A stretch of 36,449 nt of DNA from Pseudomonadota bacterium (lineage in GTDB: Bacteria > Desulfobacterota > Desulfarculia > Desulfarculales > Desulfarculaceae): contig JAHIND010000014.1 of assembly GCA_018896025.1 (NCBI GenBank), positions 1 through 36,449 on the forward strand, read 5' to 3'. A model generated the notes under the pieces. The model ran no database searches and had not been told where the DNA came from. It worked only from the letters and a program-made list of their open reading frames with translations. A program made the position numbers and the translations under genes. Shown piece by piece: positions 1 to 8,434 of this stretch (its first letter is position 1; each line of letters starts with the position of its first letter).

Positions 1-90
1 GATTACTACAACCAGACAAGGCCACACACCGCTCTTAAATACAAACCGCCAATCTCAAGACTGGCAAACTGTGAACAACGTCCTTGCTAA
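1..90 (+). CDS. IS481-family transposase, C-terminal end (partial)
   Basis: The first 29 codons of the window read in frame 1 up to TAA at 88-90. The peptide includes YYNQTRPHTALKYKPP, which matches the usual C-terminus of the DDE integrase-type transposases of IS481/IS3-like elements (a YN..RPH.AL pattern close to the end). The gene starts outside the window. Its stop lies inside the right terminal inverted repeat, as is common in compact insertion sequences. The N-terminus of a same-oriented copy is seen at the other end of the window. Confidence 0.8.
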   Translation, partial: DYYNQTRPHTALKYKPPISRLANCEQRPC

Positions 91-95
91 CAACA
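69..95 (+). repeat. Right terminal inverted repeat of the IS481-type element
   Basis: The reverse complement starts TGTTGTTAGC and ends GTTGTTCACAG. It aligns with 36315-36341 (TGTAGCTGCT...GTTGTTCACAG) with the last 11 bases identical and TGT at the tip, as expected for IS481-type ends. Looser similarity continues inward. The base after the tip begins the hexamer CCTAGC (96-101), which fits the NCTAGN target known for IS481 of Bordetella. Confidence 0.8.
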
Positions 96-850
96 CCTAG
101 CCCGCGAACACCTGAACGAAGCCGCTGGTGGGCGGCTGCGTCAGGAAGAGCCATGCTGCGTTGTCGGCGTCACTCGGTCCTCGGCGTAGGCAGACTACGC
201 CTGCGTCCCTCGTTCGCCTGCCGCCTTGCCTGGCACTCCCTGGCTGTGCCGCTGGGAATGGGATCAGCCACAGAGGCTCCTCGTCACCGCGTAGGTTGGG
301 TTGAGCAAAGCGAAGCCCAACAACTCCTTTGTCGTTGCTGTTCGTCAGCAGAGAGGGCGGGGATAAACCCCGCCCCTACACCAGGAAAAAAGGCTCTTAT
401 TGTAGGGATGGGGTTTATCTCCGCCCGAGACCGTATGTAGTCGCGAGGAGTCTAGTAACGAAGCGATCTTTGTTCGCGGAGGACTTTCCCACGCAGACGC
501 CAACGCCTCGCTCATCACCTCCAACCAATAGCGGTCATGGCGAGAAGCGGCGGAGGCAAGGGTTGGGAGGGTAAAGGCGGTCTTCCCGCCGCGACGTGGC
601 CATCTTCCTTTTCCCTCGTCATGCCTGGGTTCGCCATACACGGCACAACCACCCTCTACGCTCCGCACCCCTCCCGCTTGGGGGAAGAGGAAGATCACCA
701 CGTCGCATCTTTTCCAAGATGCTCCTCGTGATGACTGCTGTTACGGTATTAGAAAGGCAGGGCGTGGATAGTTCCATCATCCCCCGAGAAAAGGGCACTA
801 TTTTATAATAACCGCATAAATATTTACTGGTTGTTCAACGCTGCCCAACC
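96..850. repeat. Repeat island 1 (mosaic of interspersed repeats), no gene
   Basis: No convincing coding frame. From the IS edge it holds: the right half of a long palindromic repeat (family A) followed by a further A unit to about 255; the family B repeat GTAGGTTGGGT...CCCAACA at 291-322; the palindromic family C (GGGCGGGGATAAACCCCGCC and a mirrored, diverged copy, about 354-427); a degenerate family D piece around 437-475 (tcgcgaggag...aacgaagcgatct); and a MITE-like family E copy at 534-735. The end (about 780-1000) becomes AT-rich and probably carries the promoter of the methyltransferase gene. Short ORFs in this stretch are made of repeat sequence and were not called. Confidence 0.7.
534..735 (+). 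mobile_element. MITE-like repeat, family E copy 1
   Basis: About 200 bp bounded by inverted termini: it starts GTCATGGCGAG and ends CTCCTCGTGATGAC. Three more copies occur at 2194-2393 (inverted), 8080-8255 and 27301-27495. Shared internal blocks include CTTCCTTTTCCCTCGTCATG and a hairpin-forming block GCATCTTTTCCAAGATGC near the end. There is no transposase inside, so it is either non-autonomous or a structured repeat. The boundaries were chosen from the shared terminal motif. Confidence 0.6.
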
Positions 851-1018
851 TTGATGCGATATCCCGATTGGTACGTATATTTTACCAAGATTAAGCAATA
901 TTATCGCCGCTGTATTTGCCTCGCCCCGCCTATACATTTAAAAGAAGGGGGCTGGACGCGCTTCGTTGGGGGGCCGGACGCCCGCTTTTTTGATCACTCC
1001 TATCAAGGAGACAGGCGC

Positions 1019-1873
1019 ATGCACGAAGGTAAACCCAGCCAAACCGCCCTGCGCGTGGCCACCTACCGGGCGGCCCACCAGCTTATGGACCACCCCAAGG
1101 TCTTGGACGACCCCGTGGCCCTGGACATGCTGGGCCCTGAGCGAGCCCAGGCCCTGCGGGCCGACCCGCGCTCCAGCGAGACCTCGGTCATCGCCCGCTA
1201 CATGCGGGCCTTTGTGGCCGCCCGCAGCCGTCTGGCCGAGGACGAGCTGGGCCGGGCCATGGAGCAGGGCGCGGGGCAATACGTGGTCCTGGGCGCGGGC
1301 CTGGACACCTTCGCCCTGCGCAACCCCCACCCCCCAGAGGCCCTCAAAGTGTTCGAGGTGGACTTCCCGGCCACCCAGGCCTGGAAGTGGGAGTTGATGG
1401 CCCAGGCGGGCCTGGCCGCGCCGGAGAGCCTCACCTTCGTTCCCCTGGATTTTCACCAGCAGACCCTGGCCCAGGGCCTGGCCCAGGCGGGCCACGACGC
1501 AACCCGGCCCAGCTTTTTCTCTTGGCTGGGGGTGGTGCCCTACCTCGTCCCCGAGGCGGTGATGGCCACCCTGGGCTTCATCGCCTCCTGCCCGGCGGGC
1601 AGCGGGGTGGTGTTCGACTACATGATCGACCCGAAGAGCATGAGCCTCAGGGAGCGCCTGCTGCTCAAGGGCATAGGGGCGGTCACCCAGGCCTCGGGCG
1701 AACCGCTACGCTCCAACTTCGCCCCCGCCGCCCTGGCCGGGGAGCTGGCCGCCCAGGGCTTCTCCCAAACCCGCGACCTGGACCAGGCCGCCATCAACGG
1801 CCTGTACTTCAGTGGCCGCGAGGATGGGTTGGGGGTGGGCAAGATGTCCCACATCATGGTTGCGAGTGTGTAG
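1019..1873 (+). CDS. SAM-dependent methyltransferase, LCMT/TIGR00027-like
   Basis: A 284-residue protein of the class I methyltransferase group related to leucine carboxyl methyltransferase (the TIGR00027 type). The SAM-binding motif I is clear (YVVLGAGLDTFALR, about residues 88-101), followed by an acidic FEVDFPATQAWK strand (motif II). The start was set at ATG 1019 because AAGGAG lies at 1005-1010 and homology begins with HEGKPSQTALRVA. The longer in-frame extension back to 851 runs through AT-rich leader sequence and is not protein-like. The substrate is unknown; family members methylate O-atoms of small molecules or carboxylates. The gene stands alone, and a family A repeat starts a few bases after its stop. 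Confidence 0.85.
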   Translation: MHEGKPSQTALRVATYRAAHQLMDHPKVLDDPVALDMLGPERAQALRADPRSSETSVIARYMRAFVAARSRLAEDELGRAMEQGAGQYVVLGAGLDTFALRNPHPPEALKVFEVDFPATQAWKWELMAQAGLAAPESLTFVPLDFHQQTLAQGLAQAGHDATRPSFFSWLGVVPYLVPEAVMATLGFIASCPAGSGVVFDYMIDPKSMSLRERLLLKGIGAVTQASGEPLRSNFAPAALAGELAAQGFSQTRDLDQAAINGLYFSGREDGLGVGKMSHIMVASV

Positions 1874-2434
1874 GCGGGGGCGGCTTCGCCAGACCCCGCA
1901 TGGCGGCGTTGTCGGCGTCACTCGGTCCTCGGCGTAAGTAGACTACGCCTGCGTCCCTCGTTCGCCTGCCGCCTTGCCCTGCGGTGCCTGGCTGTGCCGC
2001 TGGCCGGGGCGGCTGCGCCAGACGGCGGGATGCTGCGTTGCCGCCGTCTGGCTGGGCCGCTGGGAGGCAAGCAGGCGTCCGCACATTTCAGAAATAGCGT
2101 AGGTTGGGTAGAGGGCGAAGCCCGAAACCCAACAACTCCTTTTGTCGTTGCGAGGAGCGCAGCGACGAAGCAATCTCTAATCCAGCAATAGACGTCATCG
2201 CGAGGAGCATCTTGGAAAAGATGCGATGTGGCGAACTTCGCCTTCCCCCAGGCGGGAGGGCTTGAAAAAACCGCCGGTGGCTCGGGATGGAGTTCCTGCG
2301 CAGGCATGACGAGGGAAAAGAAAGATTGCCACGGCCCGCCGCACCAAACGCCTTTTTCAGGCTGGGCGCATTCGGCGGCGGCCTCGCAATGACTCGCTAA
2401 TTTGTGAGGGAATTTCGTTGCCGCCCCGCCGCCC
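1874..2434. repeat. Repeat island 2 between convergent genes
   Basis: No gene. It begins directly after the methyltransferase stop with family A (GGCGGCTTCGCCAGA at about 1880; two units to about 2065, with the inner hairpin around GACTACGCC and the outer arm CCTGGCTGTGCCGC). Family B follows at 2099-2134, then family D (CGTTGCGAGGAGC...ACGAAGCAATCT, about 2147-2176), and an inverted family E copy at 2194-2393. The last 40 bases before the minus-strand gene show nothing recognisable. The gap separates two genes that run towards each other. Confidence 0.75.
2194..2393 (-). mobile_element. MITE-like repeat, family E copy 2 (inverted)
   Basis: It starts GTCATCGCGAGGAGC and ends GCCTCGCAATGAC, so the termini are inverted repeats. 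The block order is reversed relative to the copies at 534, 8080 and 27301: the GCATCTTGGAAAAGATGC hairpin comes first and the GGCCCGCCGC block last. Confidence 0.6.
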
Positions 2435-4378
2435 TCAGATACGGCTCAGGGGCTCGTCCTTCTTTTTGGCCTCGCCGTTGCCCGGTCGGTAGCGCTCGTC
2501 GTACTTGAGCTCCACCTGGGGCTCGGCCACCGGCTGGTCCAAATGCAGCTTCAGTTCGATGACCCCCTGGCTCACCAGGCCGGTCACCGCGTAGCCCATG
2601 GACTTGAGGATGTTCATGCTGGCCATGTTCTCGGGCATCACGTAGGCGTTGGCCACCAGGTAGCCCCGGTCGTGGGCCACGTCCAAAACCGCCTTCATCA
2701 GGGCCCGGCCCAGGCCCTTGCCCTGCATCTCCGTGGCCACCGCGAAATCCACCTCCGGCTCGCCGTCGCCGCCCAGCACGTAGCGGGCCACCCCCACCAT
2801 GCGTTCGGCCCCGAATTCCCCGGCCAGGGCCACCAGGGAAAGCTCTCGGTGATAGTCGATGTTGACCATCTTCTGCATGTCCTTGCGCGGGAAGGACTTG
2901 GTGGCGTGCAAAAAGCGGTAGTACACCTCGCGGTCGGTCATGGAGTAGAAGAACTCCTGCACCATGCGCTCGTCGGTGGGCTTCACCGGCCGGATGTAAA
3001 CCTCGCCGCCGTCCTTGAGCGCGGTGTGGCGCTCGTACTTATCGGGGTAGACCCCGGTGAACAGCGGGGCCAGGATCTGGCGCTGGCTGATCAGCCCTCC
3101 TTCGCGGGCGGCGGTGAGCAGCGCATCGCGGTGGTTGGGGTGGGCGATGTCGATCAAGGCCACCGCCCGCTCGCGCAGCGACAGGCCGTGCAGATACACC
3201 GCGCCGTATTCGGTGGCCACGCTGCGCACCCCGGCCCGAGTCACCGCCACCCCGGCCCCCGGCGCGATCTGGGGCACCACCCGGCTGGAGCCGTCGGGCC
3301 TCAGCGAGGGCAACACCACGATGCCCTGGCCGCCAGGGCTGGCCGTGGCCCCGCGCAAAAAGTCCATCACCCCGCCCATGCCCGAGTAGACCCGGCCCTC
3401 GCGGTCGGCGGTGCATACCTGCCCGGTCAGGTCCACCTCCAGGGCCTCGTGCACGCTGAACATGCGGTGGTTGGCCGCGATCACCGTTGGGTTGTTCACC
3501 TCCCGGGTGGGCAGCAAAACCACTTCGGGGTTGTTGTTGACGAAGCTGAACAGCTTGGCCCCGCCCAGGCAGAAGGAGGCCACGATCTTGTGGGGACGCA
3601 TTCCCTTGGCCGCCCCGGTGACCGCTCCGCTCTCGATCAGCGGCAGATAGGCGTCGGTGAGGGCGTCGCAGTGGATGCCCAGGTTTTTACGCCCGCCCAG
3701 CTCGCCCAAGACCGCCTGGGCCATGCGCCCCAGCCCGGCGTGGATGGTGGCCCCGTCGGGGATCAGCCGGGCCACCTGGCGGGCCGCCTTTACCGCCACC
3801 TCGTCGGGGCTGGTCTGGCTGAAGGTGATGAGCGGCTGGGTGTGCTCCACGATGCAGTCCAGGCGGCTCACCGGGATGTAGGTGTCACCGTGAGTGCGGG
3901 GCATCTCGGCGTTCACCTGGGCGATGACCAGGCGGGCCTGGGCAATGGCCTCCCCGGCCACGTCCACCGACACCCCCAGGGAGCACCAGCCGTGCTCGTC
4001 GGGCGGCGACACCTGGATGAGCACCGCGTCCACCGCCAGGCGGCCCGAGCTGATCAGGTCGGGCAGGTCGCTCATGTGCAGGGGCACGTAGTCGGCCGCG
4101 CCCTCGCTCACCGCCCGGCGGGCGGCGGCGGCCACGAAAAAGCGCATGGCCGTGAAGTTGTCGGCAAAGGCCTCGGAGGTGTAGTCGCTGGCCGCCACGC
4201 TGATGGCCTGGATCACCTGCACATCCAACAGGCTGGGGGCCCGCTTGGACAGGGCGGCCACCAAGTGGCGCGGTTCGGCGCAGCCGGAGCCGATGTATAC
4301 GCTGCTCCCCGAGCGCAACCGGCTCAGGGCCTGGTCGGCGTCCATGCGCCGCTTGCGGTATACCTCGCGCCAGTCCAA
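2435..4378 (-). CDS. Acetyl-CoA hydrolase/transferase with C-terminal GNAT domain
   Basis: A 647-residue two-domain protein. Residues about 1-440 resemble the acetyl-CoA hydrolase/CoA-transferase family (4-hydroxybutyrate CoA-transferase-like): early VYIGSGCAEP, middle VYSGMGGVMDFLRGA and GIVVLPS, then VATEYGAVYLHGLSLRERA. Such enzymes move or hydrolyse CoA on short acyl groups. Residues about 460-615 form a GNAT acetyltransferase domain (acyl-CoA pyrophosphate loop QGKGLGRAL at about 552). Start: TTG at 4376-4378 gives DWREVYRKR at the N-terminus and is preceded by GGGAG; that site lies over the stop of the upstream small gene, which suggests coupling. The upstream ATG at 4447 would give an arginine/proline-rich extension overlapping the small gene and is rejected. 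The domain order is known from anaerobic Proteobacteria. The role of the GNAT part (autoregulation or lysine acylation) is inference. Confidence 0.85.
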   Translation of the reverse strand: MDWREVYRKRRMDADQALSRLRSGSSVYIGSGCAEPRHLVAALSKRAPSLLDVQVIQAISVAASDYTSEAFADNFTAMRFFVAAAARRAVSEGAADYVPLHMSDLPDLISSGRLAVDAVLIQVSPPDEHGWCSLGVSVDVAGEAIAQARLVIAQVNAEMPRTHGDTYIPVSRLDCIVEHTQPLITFSQTSPDEVAVKAARQVARLIPDGATIHAGLGRMAQAVLGELGGRKNLGIHCDALTDAYLPLIESGAVTGAAKGMRPHKIVASFCLGGAKLFSFVNNNPEVVLLPTREVNNPTVIAANHRMFSVHEALEVDLTGQVCTADREGRVYSGMGGVMDFLRGATASPGGQGIVVLPSLRPDGSSRVVPQIAPGAGVAVTRAGVRSVATEYGAVYLHGLSLRERAVALIDIAHPNHRDALLTAAREGGLISQRQILAPLFTGVYPDKYERHTALKDGGEVYIRPVKPTDERMVQEFFYSMTDREVYYRFLHATKSFPRKDMQKMVNIDYHRELSLVALAGEFGAERMVGVARYVLGGDGEPEVDFAVATEMQGKGLGRALMKAVLDVAHDRGYLVANAYVMPENMASMNILKSMGYAVTGLVSQGVIELKLHLDQPVAEPQVELKYDERYRPGNGEAKKKDEPLSRI

Positions 4379-4382
4379 AGGC

Positions 4383-4592
4383 TTACTCCCGGCTGGGCTC
4401 GTCCTCGCCCTGCTCGCGGGGATTGGCCGGCAAGTGGCAGGCCTCATGCAGCAGGTTTTCCACCGTGGCCAGACAGGGGCCGCCGCGCAGGATGGCGTCG
4501 TCCACCAGGCGCTCCCAAAGCTCGCGGCCCGGATCGAAGCCCTCTTCCAGCCGGCGGGGCTGGTTCATGATCGGTTTGTGGTTGTTCTCCAT
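4383..4592 (-). CDS. Small hypothetical protein, coupled to the acyl-CoA enzyme
   Basis: A 69-residue acidic protein starting MENNHKPIMNQPRR and ending ANPREQGEDEPSRE. ATG 4592 was chosen because GGAGG lies about 8 bases upstream; the ATG at 4640 has no such site. There are no membrane segments or signal peptide. The middle (LWERLVDDAILRGG) looks helical. Its TAA stop sits just ahead of the TTG start of the downstream hydrolase/transferase, whose ribosome site overlaps the end of this gene, so the two are probably translated together. I do not recognise the family. It could be an accessory protein of the enzyme or a regulatory upstream ORF. Confidence 0.6.
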   Translation of the reverse strand: MENNHKPIMNQPRRLEEGFDPGRELWERLVDDAILRGGPCLATVENLLHEACHLPANPREQGEDEPSRE

Positions 4593-4722
4593 GTTGCCTA
4601 CCTCCACTACCCGGCCCCCATGAAATACGCGGGCCTGCAAAAACCTATATTAAGATAAAAAACCCTGCATATAAATTAAATAGGTGGATACGGCCTTTTT
4701 AGGCCCCGGCCTCTTGCGGGGC

Positions 4723-5553
4723 TCAGCTTTTCCAGCGCTCCAGCTCACGGCCCAGGAACGCCTCCAGCCTCTGGTTGTAGGGCCGGTAGAACTCCAGCAG
4801 ACGCTCCCTGGCCTCGCGGCTCATGGGGGGGTACTTGCGCTTGACCAGGGGGCCCCGGCAGGCCTGCTTGATCCAGTGCTTGGGCACCCACTTCTGGTAC
4901 TTGTTGCGCCGGAGGAAAAAGGAGTGCACCGGGTTGTCCCATACCATGGAGGAGTTGGAGGCCTTGGTCATCTCCGGGCAGCGGAAGGCCGGGTCCACCC
5001 CCAGGAATTCGAAGCAACGGCTGAACACCGCCTCCGGGTCCTTCTTCAGGTCCTCGAAGATCAGCACCAGCATCTGCTCGCGCTTAAAAAGCTCCAAATA
5101 GCTTTCGATCTGGTTGATGTAGGCCCCCCGGCTGAAGTATCCCCGCTCGCCGTGGCGGTATTCCGGGGTGAGGGCCACGTCTATGGCCTGCTCAAAGGAA
5201 AGGGGCTCGGCCAAAAAGCGGCGGTTGTCCCAGTACTGGGAATAGGCCCGGTCCACCGGGTTGCGCAGCACCGCCACCAGCTTGACCGAGGGCAGCAGCT
5301 CGTGGATGCGCCCCGCCACTCCCGGCTTGCAGATGTAGCCCGGCGAGGCCTCGCCCACCGCCAGGGCGCCGGGGGTCGCGTCCGCGAACACCGATTGGTA
5401 GTACTCCACTCCCCGGCGGTAGTGGTTGTCGTGGAAGAAGAAGTTCACTTCCTTGACGTCGGGGATGAACACCTGGGGATGGCGCCTGAGCACCTGGAAA
5501 AGGGAGGTGGTGCCGCTACGTTGGGCTCCGATGATTAAAAAATTGGGTAACAT
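4723..5553 (-). CDS. PAPS-dependent sulfotransferase
   Basis: A 276-residue protein of the heparan-sulfate/NodH-like sulfotransferase fold. The 5'-phosphosulfate loop is at the N-terminus (IIGAQRSGTTSLFQVL, about residues 7-22) and the 3'-phosphate motif is AVLRNPVDRAYSQYW at about residues 95-109. EVNFF after the P-loop is typical of the carbohydrate sulfotransferases. It would transfer sulfate from PAPS to a sugar or lipid acceptor that cannot be deduced here. The start ATG has GCAGGAC upstream. The gene is alone in its transcription unit, with about 170 bp to the next gene downstream on the same strand. There is no signal peptide, so action is in the cytoplasm. Confidence 0.85.
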   Translation of the reverse strand: MLPNFLIIGAQRSGTTSLFQVLRRHPQVFIPDVKEVNFFFHDNHYRRGVEYYQSVFADATPGALAVGEASPGYICKPGVAGRIHELLPSVKLVAVLRNPVDRAYSQYWDNRRFLAEPLSFEQAIDVALTPEYRHGERGYFSRGAYINQIESYLELFKREQMLVLIFEDLKKDPEAVFSRCFEFLGVDPAFRCPEMTKASNSSMVWDNPVHSFFLRRNKYQKWVPKHWIKQACRGPLVKRKYPPMSREARERLLEFYRPYNQRLEAFLGRELERWKS

Positions 5554-5866
5554 GCTGTGTCCTGCGGCCCAAAGGCGCTGGTAAGAGAAAAAACATGCCG
5601 CCGCGATGGTTGCGGTGGGCTTTTACGGGTGGTTCTCCCCAGCTGCGGGGCAGGACGGACAACGGGGTGATTCCCAACTTAAAACGCCGGGTTGGCAGCG
5701 CCTTTGTGTTGATAAAATATCCTGTCAACGGCGGATGGTCAATAAGGGCCCGCCAAGGCCTTCCGGCCGCGTCCGCCTGGCCATATTCTCCGGCCAAGGG
5801 CTCTAGCCTATTGCCAGGCGGCGGGCGGCGGGTTAAGTTCGAGCAGATTGCTGGGGGAGGATGACG
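5554..5866. other. Divergent intergenic region, no gene
   Basis: About 310 bp between the sulfotransferase (-) and the AEC transporter (+). Both genes must be promoted from here. An AT-rich patch at about 5711-5725 (TTGATAAAATATCC) is a possible -10 region, but no well-spaced -35 is evident. None of the repeat families found at the convergent junctions is present. The ORFs crossing it lack a ribosome site and protein-like composition. Confidence 0.5.
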
Positions 5867-6790
5867 GTGGCCCACATCCTGGACAACGTACTGCCGGTGT
5901 TCGTGCTCATAGCCCTGGGCCGTCTGATCATGGCCAAGGGCTGGGCCCCGCCCGCCTTTTTCGCGGCCTCGGACCGGATCGTCTATTTCATCTTTTTCCC
6001 GGCCCTGCTCTTTCTCAAGATAGGCTCGGCCGGGGTGGAGCTTAGCGCCCCTCCGGCGCTCATGGCCGCAGTCTTGGCCGCTATCCTTGTGGTGTGGGCG
6101 CTCAGCCTGGTCTACGCCCGCCTGGCCGGGGTGGCCCCCTACCAGGCCGGCACCTTCAGCCAGGTGAGCTACCGTTTCAACACCTACGTGGGCATGGCCG
6201 TGATCCTCAGCGCCTTTGGCGAGGAGGGGGTGGCCCGCTTCGGCATCCTCATCTCCATGGCCATTCCTTTCATCAACCTGTTGGCCGTCTCCACCCTGGT
6301 CTGGTATTCCCAGGCCTCCTACAGCGGGGCCCAAAAGGCTTTGCTGGCCTTCAAGGCGCTGTTGGCCAACCCCCTGATCCTCTCCTGCCTGGCGGGCATC
6401 GCCTGGGCCCACTCCGGCCTGGAGCTGCCCCTGTTCTTGAAGCGCTCCCTGGCCCTGGCCGGCGGCCTCAGCCTGCCCCTGGCCCTGCTGTCCATCGGCG
6501 GCGCCTTGGCTCTCACTAAGCTCAAGGGCCGGGTGGCGCTCAGCCTGCTGTCTTGCCTGCTCAAGCTGTTGGTGCTGCCCCTGGTGGGCTGGAGCCTGCT
6601 GTCCTTGGCCGGGGTGGGGGGCCTGTCGCTCACCGTGGCCATGATCTTTTTGGCCCTGCCCACGGCCACCAGCGCCTACATCCTGTCCACCCAGATGAAC
6701 TCCGACGCCGACCTGGCCGGGGCCGCCATCGTGCTCGGCACTTTGCTTAGTTTTTTCAGCCTTTCCGCGGTGCTGTTGATCTTTGCCTAG
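5867..6790 (+). CDS. AEC-family (auxin efflux carrier-like) transporter
   Basis: A 307-residue integral membrane protein with about 8-10 hydrophobic helices. The opening (ILDNVLPVFVLIALGRLI) and the helix with IVYFIFFPALLFLKI are typical of the AEC/PIN-like permeases, as is the C-terminal half (FLALPTATSAYILSTQM). Bacterial members export or exchange organic acids such as malate; the substrate here is unknown. Start: GGGGGAGG is directly followed by ATGACGGTG. The GTG at 5867 has a normal 6-base spacing, while the ATG at 5861 touches the ribosome site, so GTG is preferred; the difference is two residues. The following small membrane gene is 36 bp downstream and may be co-transcribed. Confidence 0.85.
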   Translation: MAHILDNVLPVFVLIALGRLIMAKGWAPPAFFAASDRIVYFIFFPALLFLKIGSAGVELSAPPALMAAVLAAILVVWALSLVYARLAGVAPYQAGTFSQVSYRFNTYVGMAVILSAFGEEGVARFGILISMAIPFINLLAVSTLVWYSQASYSGAQKALLAFKALLANPLILSCLAGIAWAHSGLELPLFLKRSLALAGGLSLPLALLSIGGALALTKLKGRVALSLLSCLLKLLVLPLVGWSLLSLAGVGGLSLTVAMIFLALPTATSAYILSTQMNSDADLAGAAIVLGTLLSFFSLSAVLLIFA

Positions 6791-6826
6791 AAGCTGGGTG
6801 TGTGTTAAATTTGTATGGGAGACCAG

Positions 6827-7018
6827 ATGAGCAAACTCACCGTATTTCTAATTCGGGCCGCGGCCGGTCTAATTGGCGGTTTTGTCCTGTGGCGGTTTTT
6901 CTTCCACAAGACCACGCCCTGGTGGACCTTCCTGGTGTTGGCGGTGATCGTTATCGCCGCGGCCTACGCCTCCGAGATTTGGCGATTCAAGAAAAAGCTC
7001 GAGAACAAACAACCTTGA
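6827..7018 (+). CDS. Small two-helix membrane protein, unknown
   Basis: A 63-residue protein. Two hydrophobic segments (about residues 5-22 and 31-49) are followed by a basic tail (RFKKKLENK). ATG 6827 has GGGAGA a few bases upstream; the in-frame ATG at 6815 is possible (67 residues) but would put the ribosome site inside the gene. Composition and spacing within a plus-strand run (36 bp after the AEC transporter, 46 bp before the TPR gene) support a real gene. I do not recognise a family. Confidence 0.65.
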   Translation: MSKLTVFLIRAAAGLIGGFVLWRFFFHKTTPWWTFLVLAVIVIAAAYASEIWRFKKKLENKQP

Positions 7019-7064
7019 TCTGACAACGAAAGAGCGCTCACCACTTGCCGGGAGGATCACGGGC

Positions 7065-7634
7065 ATGAAGGTGTGGTTGCTGTTTCTGACCCTGGGTATG
7101 GCCCTGTGCTGGGCGGCGGCGCCGGTTTTGGCCGCGCCGCGCTCGCAGTTGGAGCCGTCCACGGCCGACGACGCCGCGCGCTACGCGGTGGAAAAGGGTT
7201 GGAAATACTTCGACCGGGGAGACCTGGCCGGTGCCCTGCGCCGCTTCCACCAGGCCACCATCATCGACCCTTCCTTCGCCCCCGGCTACTTCGGCAAGGC
7301 CTTCGTCTACTCCCGGCAAAAGCGCTGGGATCTGGCCGAGACCAACTACCTCAAGACCCTGGAACTGGCCCCAGACAACACCAACGCCTACGGCAACCTG
7401 GCCGTGGTGTATTGGTCCCAGGGCAAGGTGGCCATGGCCGCGCCCTACGTGCGACGCTCCCTGGAGTTGGCCCCCACCGACCCCATGGTGCAGGAAAACG
7501 CGGCCTACTACTTCTTCTATTCCGCCAACTACGCCGCCGCCTGGCTTCACCTCAACAAGGCCAAGGCCTTGGGGGCCCGGCCTGATCCCAATTTTGTGAA
7601 GGATCTCAGCGCCCGCCTCTCCAACAGTAATTAG
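7065..7634 (+). CDS. Exported TPR-repeat protein
   Basis: A 189-residue protein with an N-terminal signal peptide (MKVWLLFLTLGMALCWAAA, likely cleaved after VLA near residue 23), so it acts in the periplasm or at the outer membrane. The mature part consists of about three to four tetratricopeptide repeats: GWKYFDRGDLAGALRRFHQA, then APGYFGKAFVYSRQKRWDLA, then AYGNLAVVYWSQGKVAMAA, then a degenerate last repeat. TPR units bind partner proteins; no catalytic domain is present. GGGAGG lies about 10 bases before the ATG. Its stop codon TAG is fused to the start of a family A repeat (TAGGCGGCTTCGCC). Confidence 0.8.
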   Translation: MKVWLLFLTLGMALCWAAAPVLAAPRSQLEPSTADDAARYAVEKGWKYFDRGDLAGALRRFHQATIIDPSFAPGYFGKAFVYSRQKRWDLAETNYLKTLELAPDNTNAYGNLAVVYWSQGKVAMAAPYVRRSLELAPTDPMVQENAAYYFFYSANYAAAWLHLNKAKALGARPDPNFVKDLSARLSNSN

Positions 7635-8434
7635 GCGGCTTCGCCAGGAAGCGCCATGCTGCGTTGTCGGCGACGCTCGGTCCTCGGGGTAAGTTCTCCT
7701 ACCCCTGCGTCCCTCGCTCGCTTCCGCCTTGCCCATCGCCCCTGGCTGTGCCGCGCGGCTGCGTCAGGCCACGCAATGCTTCGTTGCCGCCTCCGCTCCT
7801 GCCTCGACGTAGCTAAGGCTACGCCTGCGACAGTCGCTCGGCGGACGCCTTGCCCTCCGGGCTCTGGCTGTGCCGCTGAGGCTGGCCGTCGGTCATAAAG
7901 ATTTCATATTAGCGTAGGTTGGGTAGAGCGCAGCGAAACCCAACACCCACCTTTGTCGTTGCGAGGAGCGGCAATGCCGCGACGAAGCAATCTCTGTGCG
8001 TGGAGGGCGGGGACGCGCAACACCAATCGTCCGAGCACATCGCCACCACCCGCCACCTGATTCATCCAGCAAACAGCAAGTCATTGCGAGGTCCGCCGCC
8101 CATGGCGCAGGCCTGAAAAAGGGGCTGCGTGCGGCGGGCCGTGGCAACCTTCCTTTTCCCTCGCCATACCTCCCTTCAGGGGAGGAGGCCATCCCGCCTG
8201 GGAGAAGGCGAAGTTCGCCACGTCGCATCTTTTCCAAGATGCTCCTCGCGATGACGGCGATTGCTGGAGGTAAAGGGACGGGGGGCCAGGGATCAGACGC
8301 CGGTGCGGGGGTCAGAGCGTCCGCTGCCGGGCAGAGATTGCTTCGTCGCGGCAATGCCGCTCCTCGCAACGACAATCGTTGTTTTATTAGCAGGGGCGAA
8401 ATGTAGGGGCGGGGTTTATCCCCGCCCTCTTAGC
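7635..8434. repeat. Repeat island 3 between convergent genes
   Basis: About 800 bp without a gene. Order: two family A units (7632-7760 and 7761-7880; arms GCGGCTTCGCCAGG and CCTGGCTGTGCCGC, inner hairpin GACGTAGCTAAGGCTACGCC in the second); family B at 7914-7944; family D (CGTTGCGAGGAGCGGCAATG...GACGAAGCAATCT, about 7957-7993); family E at 8080-8255; an inverted family D at about 8333-8372; and family C (GTAGGGGCGGGGTTTATCCC) at about 8404-8430, ending just before the stop of the minus-strand acetolactate decarboxylase gene. ORFs here are repeat-derived. Confidence 0.75.
8080..8255 (+). mobile_element. MITE-like repeat, family E copy 3
   Basis: A 176-bp unit with inverted ends GTCATTGCGAGG and CTCCTCGCGATGAC. 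It is the shortest of the four copies. It contains CTTCCTTTTCCCTCGCCAT and the terminal hairpin block GCATCTTTTCCAAGATGC. Confidence 0.6.

Noticed and set aside
84..574. ORFs of 81-118 codons in repeat island 1
   Set aside because: They consist of repeat families A, B and C read in frame and have no ribosome sites or family features.
956..990. Possible terminator or riboswitch just before the methyltransferase gene (GC hairpin then TTTTTT at about 986-991)
   Set aside because: The stem is only about four pairs and no known riboswitch core could be recognised; too weak to list.
2543..4570. 675-codon plus-strand ORF over the acyl-CoA enzyme gene
   Set aside because: It is rich in His, Gly and Gln with no family resemblance and is the antisense shadow of a well-supported gene in GC-rich DNA.
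5595..5864. 89-codon ORF upstream of the AEC transporter
   Set aside because: No ribosome site, odd composition, and it covers the region that must hold two divergent promoters.
7635..8434. Possible CRISPR array because of many short repeats
   Set aside because: The repeats belong to different families, are not evenly spaced, occur in both orientations and have no unique spacers or cas genes nearby.
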